The notes under the pieces were generated by a model. The model had not been told where the DNA came from and ran no database searches. It was given only the letters and a program-made list of their open reading frames with translations. The position numbers and the translations under genes are program-made. A stretch of DNA of 64,000 bases from Streptomyces sp. NBC_01571 (lineage in GTDB: Bacteria > Actinomycetota > Actinomycetes > Streptomycetales > Streptomycetaceae): assembly GCF_026339875.1 (NCBI RefSeq), contig NZ_JAPEPZ010000001.1, positions 4,402,001 through 4,466,000 on the forward strand, in the 5' to 3' direction. Below, piece by piece: positions 26,504-35,553 of the stretch (its first letter is position 1; every line of letters starts with the position of its first letter).

Positions 26504-27922
26504 TCAGCGGCCCTGGTACCGGGCCGCGGTCGTACGGGCCGAGCCGAGTTTGCCGTACAGGAGTCGTCCCGGGCACTCCGTGGCGAACCCGTCCCGATGG
26601 CCGGAGATCACGTTGAGTCGTACGTTCTTGCCCTTTCGGTAGAGATTGCCACCCGCGGACTTCAGGTATGTCTTGCCGCGCGGATCGACTCCGTAGAGAC
26701 CGAGCTTCCATGCCGTGAGCCGCCCGATGGCCTTCAGCGCGGCAGCGGCCGGCTTCGTGCGGGCGAAGCTGCCGAGGACGGCGATCCCCATGGTGTCGCT
26801 GTTGAAACCGAGGGTGTGGGCGCCCATGACGGGCTTGGCCACGCCCCCGGCCCGGCCTTCGTAGATGTTTCCGCACTTGTCGACGAGGAAGTTGTAGCCG
26901 ATGTCACGCCAGCCGCTGCTCTTGACGTGGTAGCGGTAGATACTGCGGATGACCGAAGAGGCCTGCGAGCAGCGGTAGTTGTTGCCGGAGGCCGTATGGT
27001 GCACGAAGGCGGCCTTCACCTTTTTGGTGTACACCGAACCGCGCTCGCGCAGGCCCTCGTCCGCGCCCCAGCCGCGCCGGGTGACGATGCGCGGGCGCGC
27101 GCCGATGTACGGCTTCGCACGCGGTTCGCCCGGGTGGGCGGCGAGGTACTCGCGCTCGGTGCGGGCCTTGGAGAGTGCCGGGATCACGGTGGCGCCGAGC
27201 GGCGCGAGTCCGGCGTTGGCGGCGGTCGCTTCGCGGGCGGAGGCGGTGGCCGCGGCGGCGTCCACGACGGGGGCCGCGACGGTGGTCGCGGAGCCCGTCC
27301 CGGCGTTCCACCCGGCGGTGCGGCCGCCCGTCGTCGGCGCGGCCTCGGACCGGGGTCCCCCGTCGGGGTCGACGAGTTCGAGGTGCATGCCCCTGGGGAG
27401 GGGCGACTCACCGGGGGAGGTCGAGCGTTCGTCCACCGCCGCCTGGACGCGGACCTCGACGCCGTCGGAGTCCCCGACCCACAGCGGCGCCGTGGAACCG
27501 CGCACCCGGCCCGAGCCGCTCTCGGCGGTGTCGGGGTCGGCGCCGTGTTCGTGGTTGTGCGTCTCGATGTCCTGCCACCCGGTCCAGTGGGCGGTGCCGA
27601 AGGCGCGGGTACGGACCTGGACGCGGCCGCGCAGTTCGGTGTCGGGGTCGTCCCAGATGACGCCGACGAGCGAGAACGACCGTACGGCCCGTCTGGCGAC
27701 CCCCTGTTCGGGCGCGGCGGGTCCGAGGCCGCGGTCGTCGCCGAGCGGGACGAGCGGGAGGGATTGGGTGCTGCCCGGGACGGCGGGCTCGGTCTTCGCC
27801 GCCTGGGGAAGGGCCTGTGCCGGGGCGGACAGGGCCAGCGGAAGGGCGAGAGCGGCCGCGCAGGTGACGCCGACCGAGGAAGCAAGGAATCCACGCATGC
27901 CCCTGATCGTGGACATAGTCAT
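26504..27922 (-). CDS. Secreted N-acetylmuramoyl-L-alanine amidase with PGRP domain
   Basis: A 472-residue exported protein with a signal peptide (to about residue 38, ...LPLALSAPAQA). A ~240-residue Ala-rich linker and beta-rich module precede a C-terminal Amidase_2/PGRP domain from RPRIVTRRGWGADEG. Zinc ligands are visible: AAFVHHTASG (His), SGHRDGFATECPG (His and Cys), and the catalytic Tyr in GYNFLVD. It cuts the bond between MurNAc and L-Ala in peptidoglycan. The start at 27922 has GGACAG upstream; an internal ATG at about 27899 is also possible. It is divergent from the 28027 gene. Confidence 0.92.
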   Translation of the reverse strand: MTMSTIRGMRGFLASSVGVTCAAALALPLALSAPAQALPQAAKTEPAVPGSTQSLPLVPLGDDRGLGPAAPEQGVARRAVRSFSLVGVIWDDPDTELRGRVQVRTRAFGTAHWTGWQDIETHNHEHGADPDTAESGSGRVRGSTAPLWVGDSDGVEVRVQAAVDERSTSPGESPLPRGMHLELVDPDGGPRSEAAPTTGGRTAGWNAGTGSATTVAAPVVDAAAATASAREATAANAGLAPLGATVIPALSKARTEREYLAAHPGEPRAKPYIGARPRIVTRRGWGADEGLRERGSVYTKKVKAAFVHHTASGNNYRCSQASSVIRSIYRYHVKSSGWRDIGYNFLVDKCGNIYEGRAGGVAKPVMGAHTLGFNSDTMGIAVLGSFARTKPAAAALKAIGRLTAWKLGLYGVDPRGKTYLKSAGGNLYRKGKNVRLNVISGHRDGFATECPGRLLYGKLGSARTTAARYQGR

Positions 27923-28026
27923 ACATATCTGTCCATTGGTGATGTGACGGACCGTCTGCTGTGCTCGGCCGAACCGGGGGCACGGCCGGTCCGTCCCGCG
28001 CGCGGGGTCCGCGTACGCTTCTGCGC

Positions 28027-28782
28027 GTGAACGCCACCGATCGCACCCCTGCCGACCTGCTGCGATCCGCGCTCGCCGCGGACCCGGCCCGCCCGCTGGT
28101 GACCTTCTACGACGACGCCACGGGTGAACGTGTCGAATTGTCCGTGGCCACCTTCGCCAATTGGGTGGCCAAGACCGCCAACCTGCTCCAGGGCGAACTG
28201 TCCGCCGAACCCGGCGACCGGGTGGCGCTGCTGCTGCCCGCGCACTGGCAGACGGCGGTGTGGCTGCTGGCGTGTTCGTCGGTGGGGGTGGTCGCGGATA
28301 TGGGCGGCGACCCCGCCGCGGCCGACCTGGTGGTCAGCGGACCGGACACGCTGGAGGCGGCCCGCGCCTGCACCGGGGAGCGGATCGCGCTCGCGCTGCG
28401 GCCGCTCGGCGGGCGCTTCCCGCAGCCGCCGGCGGGCTTCGCCGACTACGCGGTGGAGGTGCCGAGCCAGGGGGACCGTTTCGCGCCGTACGCCGCGGTG
28501 GACCCGGAGGAGGCCGCGCTGATCGTCGCTGGGGCGGAGTACACGGGGGCCGAGGTCGTGGAGCGGGCCCGGTCCGGCGCGCCCGCGCTCGGGCTGACGG
28601 GGCCCGGTTCGCGGATCCTGTCGGGGCTCGCGTACGACACCTGGGAGGGGCTGAGCGCGGGGTTGTACGCGCCGCTGTCGACCGGTGCGTCCGTGGTGTT
28701 GTGCCGGCATCTGGAGCGGCTGGGTGACGAAGGGCTGGCGAAACGGGTCGAGAGTGAACGGGTGACCGCGACGGTTCGCTAG
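28027..28782 (+). CDS. TIGR03089 family protein (truncated AMP-binding-like)
   Basis: A 251-residue protein from GTG 28027. It resembles the N-terminal part of acyl-CoA synthetases/AMP-binding enzymes: ADLLRSALAADPARPLVTFYDD, then WVAKTANLLQ, then GDRVALLLPAHWQT. It stops short and lacks the C-terminal domain and the AMP-binding P-loop, which is the definition of TIGR03089 in actinobacteria. Function is unknown; adenylation activity is doubtful. It is followed by a 590-bp gap containing 123-bp repeats before the first LCP gene. Confidence 0.88.
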   Translation: MNATDRTPADLLRSALAADPARPLVTFYDDATGERVELSVATFANWVAKTANLLQGELSAEPGDRVALLLPAHWQTAVWLLACSSVGVVADMGGDPAAADLVVSGPDTLEAARACTGERIALALRPLGGRFPQPPAGFADYAVEVPSQGDRFAPYAAVDPEEAALIVAGAEYTGAEVVERARSGAPALGLTGPGSRILSGLAYDTWEGLSAGLYAPLSTGASVVLCRHLERLGDEGLAKRVESERVTATVR

Positions 28783-28843
28783 CGCGGGCCTGTGCCGGTG
28801 CCGGTGCCTGTGCCGGGGGGGCTGGTGGGGTTGGGCTGTCGGG

Positions 28844-29260
28844 TGCGGGCCGTGTGTGGCTGGGCGCGCCCATCCCCGCGCCCCTGACGGCGCACAGCCC
28901 GTACAGGCCGCCGGAGGCCCGGGCGCCCGGAACCCGCACCAGGAGCTGGCCGGCCGCGCCCTCGAGTGCGGGCCGTATGCGGCTGGGCGCGCCCATCCCC
29001 GCGCCCCTGACGGCGCACAGCCCGTACAGGCCGCCGGAGGCCCGGGCGCCCGGAACCCGCACCAGGAGATGACCGGACGCGCCCTCGAGTACGGGGCGTA
29101 CCTGGCTGAGCGCGCCGTTCCCCGCGCCCCTGACGGCGCACAGCCCGTACAGGCCGCCGGGAGCCTGGGCGCCCGGAACCCCCACCGGGAGATGGCCGGC
29201 CGCGCCCCCTTCGAGAGTGCGGGCCGTGTGTGGCTGGGCGCGCCGTTCCCCGTGCCCCTG
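28844..29260. repeat. Tandem array of ~123-bp units upstream of an LCP gene
   Basis: Units start at 28844, 28967, 29090 and 29218 (periods 123, 123 and 128; the fourth is partial). Each contains GGCTGGGCGCGCC, then the block CCCCTGACGGCGCACAGCCC and GTACAGGCCGCCGGAG, then GGCGCCCGGAACCC. The first two are nearly identical; the third and fourth diverge. Long frames cross it on both strands only because of repeat composition. The array fills most of the gap before the LCP gene at 29374, so that gene's promoter is either within the array or in the last ~110 bp. Confidence 0.92.
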
Positions 29261-29373
29261 GGGGGTGTCGCCCGTTCGGGCTATCAGCGGCCGGCCTCGG
29301 GCGGTCCGGCGGGCCATGGTCGTAGGAACACCGCAGCACGACACGCCCGTACGCCAGGAGGGGGTTCCCCGAC

Positions 29374-30693
29374 GTGACCGACAGCGCAGGGCCGGGAGCG
29401 GGGGCGTCGGCCACCGGTACCGGGCTCGCTCGGCGGCGTCGGCGGTTGTGGCTGCGCAACGCGTCCCTGGGGCTCGGCGTCTTCGTGCTGGCCGCGAGCG
29501 GGACCGGCTGGGCCGTGTACGAGAAGCTGAACGGGAACATCACGGCGGACAACGACGCGGCCGCCGAGCTCGCCCGGTACGAGAAGGAGCGGCCCACCGC
29601 GCTCGTACGGGGGGCGCAGAACATCCTGCTGATCGGATCGGACTCGCGCTCGGGGAAGGGGAACCGGAAGTACGGCCGCGACTCCGGGACCGAGCGCTCC
29701 GACACCACGATCCTGCTGCACCTGGCAGCGAACCGGCACAGCGCGACCGCCGTCTCGCTGCCCCGCGACCTGATGGTGCATCTGCCGGACTGCCGCCGCC
29801 CGGACGGCACCCGCAGCCGGCCGGCGTTCGCGATGTTCAACTCCGCCTTCGAGCAGGGCGGTTCGGCCTGCACGATCCGGACCGTCGAGAAGCTCACGAA
29901 CATCCGCGTCGACCATCACATGGTCGTCGACTTCCACGGCTTCAAGGACATGGTCGACGCCGTGGACGGCGTCCAGGTGTGCCTGAAGCAGCCCATCGAC
30001 GACAAGGACGCCAAGCTGAGGCTGCCCGCGGGCGAGGTGACGCTCAACGGCGAACAGGCCCTCGGCTACGTGCGCGCCCGCAAGAGCATCGGCAACGGCA
30101 GCGACACCGACCGGATGGACCGCCAGCAGCGGTTTCTGGGCGCGCTCGTCAGCAAGGTGCGCAGCAACGACGTCCTGCTGAATCCGACGAAGCTCTATCC
30201 CGTGCTCGACGCGGCCACCTCCTCGCTCACCACCGACCCGGATCTGGCGAGCCTGCGCGGGCTGTACGAGCTGGTGCGCGGCATGCGCGACATTCCCGTG
30301 GAACGGGTGCAATTCCTGACGGTGCCCCGGACGACGTACGCGTACAACGCCAATCGCGACCAACTCGTCGAGCCCGAGGCGGCACAGCTCTTCGCACGGC
30401 TGCGTTCGGACACGCCGGTGGCGGTCACCAAGGGTCTTCCGAAGGGGTCTCCCGCGGACGTTCCGGAGGATTCCGGAACGCGGAGCGGGAATGCGGCGAC
30501 GGGCCGTCCTGGCCCCGCGCGGAACTCGTTCGAGGGCCGCGATGAAGGCGCGTACGACTTCGCATTCGACTACGAAGTGCAGTCGCGCGACGACGGGAAG
30601 TGGCCAGGCGAACAGGGTCTCTCACCCGCCGGCACCTCTCCCCCCGCGCCGACTTTCCGGGGCAACACCGCGGCCGAGGACGCCTGCGGGTAA
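29374..30693 (+). CDS. LCP (LytR-CpsA-Psr) family protein 1
   Basis: A 439-residue type II membrane protein: short cytoplasmic N-terminus with RRRRRLWLRN, one helix (about 30-50), then an extracytoplasmic LCP phosphotransferase domain. Key motifs are NILLIGSDSR, SDTTILLHL, VSLPRDLMV, VDHHMVVDFHGF and GYVRARKSI with DRMDRQQRF. LCP enzymes transfer undecaprenyl-linked polymers (teichoic acid, arabinogalactan, capsule) to peptidoglycan. There is no LytR_C domain; the tail past residue ~350 is hydrophilic. The stop lies 246 bp before LCP2, and its last codons are part of a duplicated block repeated at 38676. Confidence 0.93.
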   Translation: MTDSAGPGAGASATGTGLARRRRRLWLRNASLGLGVFVLAASGTGWAVYEKLNGNITADNDAAAELARYEKERPTALVRGAQNILLIGSDSRSGKGNRKYGRDSGTERSDTTILLHLAANRHSATAVSLPRDLMVHLPDCRRPDGTRSRPAFAMFNSAFEQGGSACTIRTVEKLTNIRVDHHMVVDFHGFKDMVDAVDGVQVCLKQPIDDKDAKLRLPAGEVTLNGEQALGYVRARKSIGNGSDTDRMDRQQRFLGALVSKVRSNDVLLNPTKLYPVLDAATSSLTTDPDLASLRGLYELVRGMRDIPVERVQFLTVPRTTYAYNANRDQLVEPEAAQLFARLRSDTPVAVTKGLPKGSPADVPEDSGTRSGNAATGRPGPARNSFEGRDEGAYDFAFDYEVQSRDDGKWPGEQGLSPAGTSPPAPTFRGNTAAEDACG

Positions 30694-30939
30694 AGCGTGC
30701 GCCAAGGACGGGAACTGCTGAGCTAAGAAGTCCCTGAGGTATAGGGCGGATTGCCCAGTTGTAGGCAAGTGGAATTTGTCACCGTCGTCGCTCGACACTG
30801 ACCTGGGCAGATAGTGTGAGCGATCCGGTGCACCCGGCCACGAGGTCTGTCCTGGGGGTCGCGCACTGTTGGACCGAGAGACCCGAGCGCCCTGAGGGGG
30901 AAGGGCGCCGCGTGGCCCCGACGGAGGATTCAGACAACC

Positions 30940-32691
30940 GTGGACGCGCAAGGCCGTGGGCGGGCGGACAATATCGATCCCGCAGACCAATGGGTGCTCA
31001 ACCCGAACACCGGCGAATACGAACTGCGACTGACCGCTTCCGCACCGCAGTCGGGAGTCCCGAGACCGCGTCGCGGCAACCCCGCGCCGACGGGAGCGGG
31101 AGGGAGGTCGGGACAGCGTGCGCGCACGGCGCCGGAGCGGGACAGTCCCGCGCCGCCCAACACCGACGTCCCAGGGCCGCGCCGACGCCGCGGTGCCCCG
31201 GCCGAGCCGCCGCCGGGCCGCCGCCGGACGCGGACGAAGCCCAAGAAGTCGAAGGCGAAGAAGGTCCTGCTGTGGACCGGCGGTTCGATGGCCTTCGTGC
31301 TGATCGCCGTGTCGGCCGGGGGGTACCTCTACCTCAAGCACCTCGAGGGCAACGTCAGCACGACGGATGTCGGCAGCGCGGGCAAGAAGGGCTTCAGCAA
31401 GGACGAGGCCTTCAACATCCTGATCATCGGCACCGACAAGCGCACCGGCAAGGGCAACGAGGGCTACGGCGATGCGAACAGCGTGGGGCACGCCGACACC
31501 AATATCCTGCTGCACGTCTCCAAGGACCGTACGAACGCGACCGCGTTGAGCATCCCGCGTGACCTGATCGCGAACGTCCCTGACTGCCCGACCAAGCAGC
31601 CCGACGGCAGCACCAAGGTCGTCCCGGGCACGGAGAACGTCCGCTTCAACATCAGCCTGGGGCAGGACGGTCGCGACCCGGGCTGCACCATGCGTACGGT
31701 GAAGGAACTCACCGGCATCTCGGTGGACCACTTCATGATGGCGGACTTCAACGCGGTGAAGACTCTGACGACGGCGGTGCAAGGCGTCGATGTCTGCCTC
31801 GCGCACGCCGTCAACGACAAGGACTCGCACCTCAATCTGCCCGCAGGCAAAAGCAAGGTCGAGGGTGAGCAGGCGCTGGCGTTCGTCCGCACCCGCCACA
31901 GCTGGGGCAATGAGGGCGACCTGGACCGTATCAAGGTGCAGCAGCAGTTCCTGGCCTCCCTCATGCGCAAGATGAGCTCCAGCGACACCCTCACCAGCCC
32001 TACCAAGCTGATCAGCCTGGCCGAGGCGGCCACCAAGGCGCTCACGGTGGACACGGGCATAGGAAGCGTCAGCACGCTCAAGGACGTGGCCCTGGAGCTG
32101 AAGAAGGTGCCGACGAAGAACATCAGTTTCATGACGGTGCCGGTGCTCGACAACCCGGCCGACGGCAAGTACCACAAGACGGTCATCGTCAATCCGGCCG
32201 CGGCCCCCGACGTCTTCGACGCGATCAGGAACGACGTCTCCTTCACCGAGGTGAAGAAGAAGGAGAAGGCGGCGAAGGACGCCCAGGCCGCCCGCCTCAA
32301 GGGCACCAAGTCCGCGGCCTCCGAGGTGCGGGTGCGGATCCTCAACGGTGGTGCCGCCGGCGGCTCCGCTCAGCTGACCCTCGCCTGGCTGCAGAACTCC
32401 GAGGGCGTGCTGAAGTCCGAGAACGCGGGCAACGCGCCCACGGCACTGAGTAAGACCACGCTCGAGTACGCGCCCGACCAGGCCGCTCAGGCACGCCGGC
32501 TGGCCGAGATCATGGGGCTGTCCGGATCCGCGCTGAAGCCCGGCAAGAGCGTGACCAACTCCCAGGGGCTGCCCGCGATGACGCTGACCCTGGGCAAGGA
32601 CTTCAAGGGCGCGGGCGAGCCGCTCACCGCCGCGACGAAGGCGCCGGAGGTCGACAAGTCCACGGCGGACAAGGAGAAGTGCGCCTCGTAG
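30940..32691 (+). CDS. LCP family protein 2 with C-terminal LytR_C domain
   Basis: A 583-residue protein from GTG 30940. A ~100-residue charged cytoplasmic part (DAQGRGRADNIDPADQWVLNP, Arg/Pro-rich) precedes one helix (about 110-130, MAFVLIAVSAGGYLYL). The LCP domain has FNILIIGTDKRTG, ADTNILLHVSKD, LSIPRDLIANVPDC, FVRTRHSWGNEGDLDR and VQQQFLASL. The LytR_C domain follows (VRVRILNGGAAGGSAQLTL...). The 5' region (30780-30940) including GATAGTGTGAGCGATCC is duplicated in the decayed copy at 38676-39506. It ends in a hairpin at 32762-32793. Confidence 0.93.
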   Translation: MDAQGRGRADNIDPADQWVLNPNTGEYELRLTASAPQSGVPRPRRGNPAPTGAGGRSGQRARTAPERDSPAPPNTDVPGPRRRRGAPAEPPPGRRRTRTKPKKSKAKKVLLWTGGSMAFVLIAVSAGGYLYLKHLEGNVSTTDVGSAGKKGFSKDEAFNILIIGTDKRTGKGNEGYGDANSVGHADTNILLHVSKDRTNATALSIPRDLIANVPDCPTKQPDGSTKVVPGTENVRFNISLGQDGRDPGCTMRTVKELTGISVDHFMMADFNAVKTLTTAVQGVDVCLAHAVNDKDSHLNLPAGKSKVEGEQALAFVRTRHSWGNEGDLDRIKVQQQFLASLMRKMSSSDTLTSPTKLISLAEAATKALTVDTGIGSVSTLKDVALELKKVPTKNISFMTVPVLDNPADGKYHKTVIVNPAAAPDVFDAIRNDVSFTEVKKKEKAAKDAQAARLKGTKSAASEVRVRILNGGAAGGSAQLTLAWLQNSEGVLKSENAGNAPTALSKTTLEYAPDQAAQARRLAEIMGLSGSALKPGKSVTNSQGLPAMTLTLGKDFKGAGEPLTAATKAPEVDKSTADKEKCAS

Positions 32692-32761
32692 GTGACTCGA
32701 CGGGTCCGTCGTGCGTCGCTGCGGGCGCGGGGCGGACGCATGTCAGGGCGGTGTCGGGGAG

Positions 32762-32793
32762 GGCTCGTCGGCGCGCACGCGTGCCGACGAGCC
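32762..32793. terminator. Bidirectional hairpin terminator
   Basis: GGCTCGTCGGC (32762-32772) pairs with GCCGACGAGCC (32783-32793) across a 10-nt loop, located between the LCP2 stop and the convergent glycosyltransferase stop at 32800. Confidence 0.72.
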
Positions 32794-32799
32794 GCGGTC

Positions 32800-33834
32800 T
32801 CATGAAGCGGCGGATTCCCGTACGGCGGGACGCCGTGAGGCGATCACCTTTCTGGCCAGCGCTCGCGGGCTGGTCAGGAAGCCGAAGCCCCAGGACATGT
32901 GCATGGTGGCGAGGGCCACGGGGATCTGCAGGCGGGCCTTGGCCGACAGCCCCTTGCCCGCGGGCAGCGAACCGGCGGCTATCGCCGCGAGGTAGCCACC
33001 GGGGATCAGGAAGCCCCAGGGCGTGAGGGCCGCGCCCACCACGACGCCCGCCGCGATCGCGCACACCGCGGTCGGCGGGGCGAGGTAGCGCAGGTTGATG
33101 GAGCCCTCGTGGTAGCGGGCGACGACATGGCGCCAGCGTCCGTAGTCCTTGTACTGCTTGGCGAGGGCCCTGACGGAGGGCCGCGGCCGGTACGACACCC
33201 TCAGCTCGGGCGAGAACCAGATGAGGCCGCCGGCCTCCCGGATCCGGAAGTTCAGCTCCCAGTCCTGGGCGCGGATGAACTCCTCGTTGTAGCCGCCCTG
33301 CCGCTCCAGCGCCTCCCGCCGGAAGACGCCGAGGTACACGGTCTCGGCCGGTCCGGCCTCGCCGCCCGTGTGGAAGGCCGCGTTGCCCACGCCGATCTTC
33401 GAGGTCATCGCGGCGGCGACGGCGTGCTCCCAGTCGTTCTCGCCCTCGGCGTGCATGATGCCGCCGACGTTCTGCGCGCCGGTCTCCTCCAGGAGACGGA
33501 CGGCGGTGGCGATGTAGTTCGGCGAGAGCATGCCGTGCCCGTCGACGCGGACGACGACGGGGTGCCGGGACGCCCTGATCGCCGCGTTGAGCGCGGCGGG
33601 GGTGCGGCCGGTCGGGTTCGGCACGGTGTGCACGCGCGGGTCCTCGGCCACGAGCCGGGCCGCGATCTCGTCCGTACGGTCCGTGGACGGACCGATGGCG
33701 ATCACCACCTCCATCTCGCCCTCGTACTCCTGCGCCAGGATCGCTTGGACGGCTCCGCGCAGGTGCCGCTCCTCGTTGAGGACGGGCATGATCACGGATA
33801 CGGCGGGGGGCTGCACGCCAGACTTCTCGCTCAT
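32800..33834 (-). CDS. Family 2 glycosyltransferase
   Basis: A 344-residue enzyme. The GT2 fold is evident from VSVIMPVLNEERHLRGAV, AIGPSTDRTDEIAARL, the VRVDGHGMLSPNYI DxD-like motif, the acceptor-side RAQDWELNFRIREAGG and SYRPRPSVRALAKQYKDYG. Two or three hydrophobic segments follow at the C-terminus (AIAAGVVVGAALTPWGFLIPGG), typical of membrane-associated GT2 enzymes that elongate polysaccharides. Being inside the LCP cluster, it is a candidate for building the polymer the LCP proteins attach. It is divergent from LCP3 by 126 bp. Confidence 0.92.
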   Translation of the reverse strand: MSEKSGVQPPAVSVIMPVLNEERHLRGAVQAILAQEYEGEMEVVIAIGPSTDRTDEIAARLVAEDPRVHTVPNPTGRTPAALNAAIRASRHPVVVRVDGHGMLSPNYIATAVRLLEETGAQNVGGIMHAEGENDWEHAVAAAMTSKIGVGNAAFHTGGEAGPAETVYLGVFRREALERQGGYNEEFIRAQDWELNFRIREAGGLIWFSPELRVSYRPRPSVRALAKQYKDYGRWRHVVARYHEGSINLRYLAPPTAVCAIAAGVVVGAALTPWGFLIPGGYLAAIAAGSLPAGKGLSAKARLQIPVALATMHMSWGFGFLTSPRALARKVIASRRPAVRESAAS

Positions 33835-33960
33835 CGGACGTCACGTTACCGCGAATGGGGGACACGGGCGCGCGCCGCCCTGCCTACGGGCCGGGCAGCA
33901 GATCGTATCTGCCTACCGTGCTCACGCATCCCCACGCCCAGCCTCGCGGAGGTGTCCCTC

Positions 33961-35484
33961 TTGCCCACGTCGCCCCGCTCCGCCGCCCCGCCCCATGCTC
34001 CCGACCCCGCCCGCCCGCGGCGGCCTCCTCACCAGGGCCGCCCGCAGCCGTCCCGCACCCGGCGGCCTCCGGCGCGGCCCCCCGTACGGAGGAGGAAGCC
34101 GCGCTGGGCCATGCGGGTCGTCACCACGCTGTCGGTGGTGGTCCTCGCCTCGGCGGGCATCGGGCACGCGGTGGTCACCAGCCTCGACGAGGACATCACC
34201 CGGGTCGACCCCTTCAAGGACATGAAGAACCGCCCCGCGGCGGGCCACGGCATGAACATCCTGCTGGTCGGCACCGACGGCCGCGACAGGATCACGGAGG
34301 GGGAGCGGCGCAAGTACCGACTGGGCGGAGCCCCCTGTCACTGCACCGACACGATCATGATCGTGCACATCGCGGCGGACAAGGAGCGGGCCAGCGTCGT
34401 CAGCCTGCCACGCGACTCGTACGCCGAGACGCCCGCGCACACCGACCAGACCACCGGGACACCGCACGGCGCGCACCCGATCAAGCTCAACGCGGCGTAC
34501 GCGGAAGGCGGCCCGCAGCTGACCGTGCGCACCGTCGAGAACATGACCCACCTGAAGATCGACCACTACCTGGAGGTCGACTTCACCAGCTTCATGAAGA
34601 CCGTGGACGTGCTCGGTGGCGTCGACATCTGCACCACGCGTCCCCTGAAGGACGCGTACACGGGACTCGACCTGACGGCCGGCACGCACGAGCTGAACGG
34701 CGGGCAGGCGCTGCAGTACGTGCGCTCCCGGCACGTCGACGGTGCCTCCGACCTCGGCAGGATGCAGCGCCAGCAGCGGTTCCTGGCGGCACTGATCAGC
34801 CGGGCCACCTCCTCCGGGGTGCTGCTGAACCCGATGCGGTTCCGTGACGTCACCCGCGCCGTGCTCGGCTCGGTCCGCGCGGACAAGGGCTTCGGCACGG
34901 ACGAGCTGCTGGACCTAGGCCGGGCGATGCGCAACTTCTCCCCTTCCTCCTCCGAGTTCACCACCGTGCCGATCGGGCAGATGGGCTACGCCGTGAAGGG
35001 CATCGGCTCGACGCTGAAGTGGGACGGGCCGAAGGCCGCCCACCTCTTCCGGTCGCTGCGCGACGACAAGCCGCTCGCCCCGCCGCACCAGGCGGCCGTG
35101 CGCAACGCGGTCGCACGCGTCGAGGTGGCCCCGCAGCAGATCCACGTCCAGGTGCAGAACGCGACCTCCACCGAGGGCCTCGGCAGGCGGGTGGACGGCG
35201 CGCTCGCCGCCTCCGGGTTCCGTACGACCGGACAGCCCACCGCCGCGCGGGAAACCGGGCTGAAGCACACCGTCATCGCGTACGACCCCCGCTGGGACCG
35301 TTCCGCGCGCTCCCTGGCGGCGGCGCTGCCGGGCAGCGAGCTGCGCGCGGTCGCCGGACAGGGGCCGGTGCTGAAAGTGCTCGCGGGGGCGGACTTCAAG
35401 GAGGTCAGACGGGTACGGGTCGACGCTCCGCCCCAGGCGGAGTCGTCCGCCGTGGTGACCGGCGACGAGGTGCTGTGCCCCTAG
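33961..35484 (+). CDS. LCP family protein 3 with LytR_C domain
   Basis: A 507-residue protein if started at TTG 33961, chosen because GGAGG (33948-33952) lies 8 nt upstream; GTG 33952 is a less likely start overlapping that site. A Pro/Arg-rich cytoplasmic N-terminus (~50 residues) and one helix (VVTTLSVVVLASAGIGHAVV) precede the LCP domain with NILLVGTDGRD, CTDTIMIVHIA, VSLPRDSYAETPAH, YVRSRHVDGASDLGR and QRQQRFLAAL. A C-terminal LytR_C module (IHVQVQNATSTEGLG) follows. The sequence ALGGAPCHC in place of the usual G-S loop before CTDTI shows two Cys unusual in LCP domains. It ends in a 20-bp stem at 35492. Confidence 0.92.
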   Translation: MPTSPRSAAPPHAPDPARPRRPPHQGRPQPSRTRRPPARPPVRRRKPRWAMRVVTTLSVVVLASAGIGHAVVTSLDEDITRVDPFKDMKNRPAAGHGMNILLVGTDGRDRITEGERRKYRLGGAPCHCTDTIMIVHIAADKERASVVSLPRDSYAETPAHTDQTTGTPHGAHPIKLNAAYAEGGPQLTVRTVENMTHLKIDHYLEVDFTSFMKTVDVLGGVDICTTRPLKDAYTGLDLTAGTHELNGGQALQYVRSRHVDGASDLGRMQRQQRFLAALISRATSSGVLLNPMRFRDVTRAVLGSVRADKGFGTDELLDLGRAMRNFSPSSSEFTTVPIGQMGYAVKGIGSTLKWDGPKAAHLFRSLRDDKPLAPPHQAAVRNAVARVEVAPQQIHVQVQNATSTEGLGRRVDGALAASGFRTTGQPTAARETGLKHTVIAYDPRWDRSARSLAAALPGSELRAVAGQGPVLKVLAGADFKEVRRVRVDAPPQAESSAVVTGDEVLCP

Positions 35485-35491
35485 GGCCGGC

Positions 35492-35534
35492 CGTGACAGG
35501 GCCCCGCCGAGATGCTCGGCGGGGCCCTGTCACG
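35492..35534. terminator. Perfect 20-bp-stem bidirectional terminator
   Basis: Positions 35492-35511 and 35515-35534 are perfectly complementary over 20 bp with a 3-nt ATG loop. It lies between the convergent LCP3 and LCP4 stop codons. Confidence 0.88.
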
Positions 35535-35553
35535 GCTGCGGGGCGTCGGGTCC

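Noticed and set aside
28844..29260. CRISPR or protein-coding repeats
   Set aside because: Units of 123-128 bp are directly adjacent; open frames through them have no start-site signals or family similarity.
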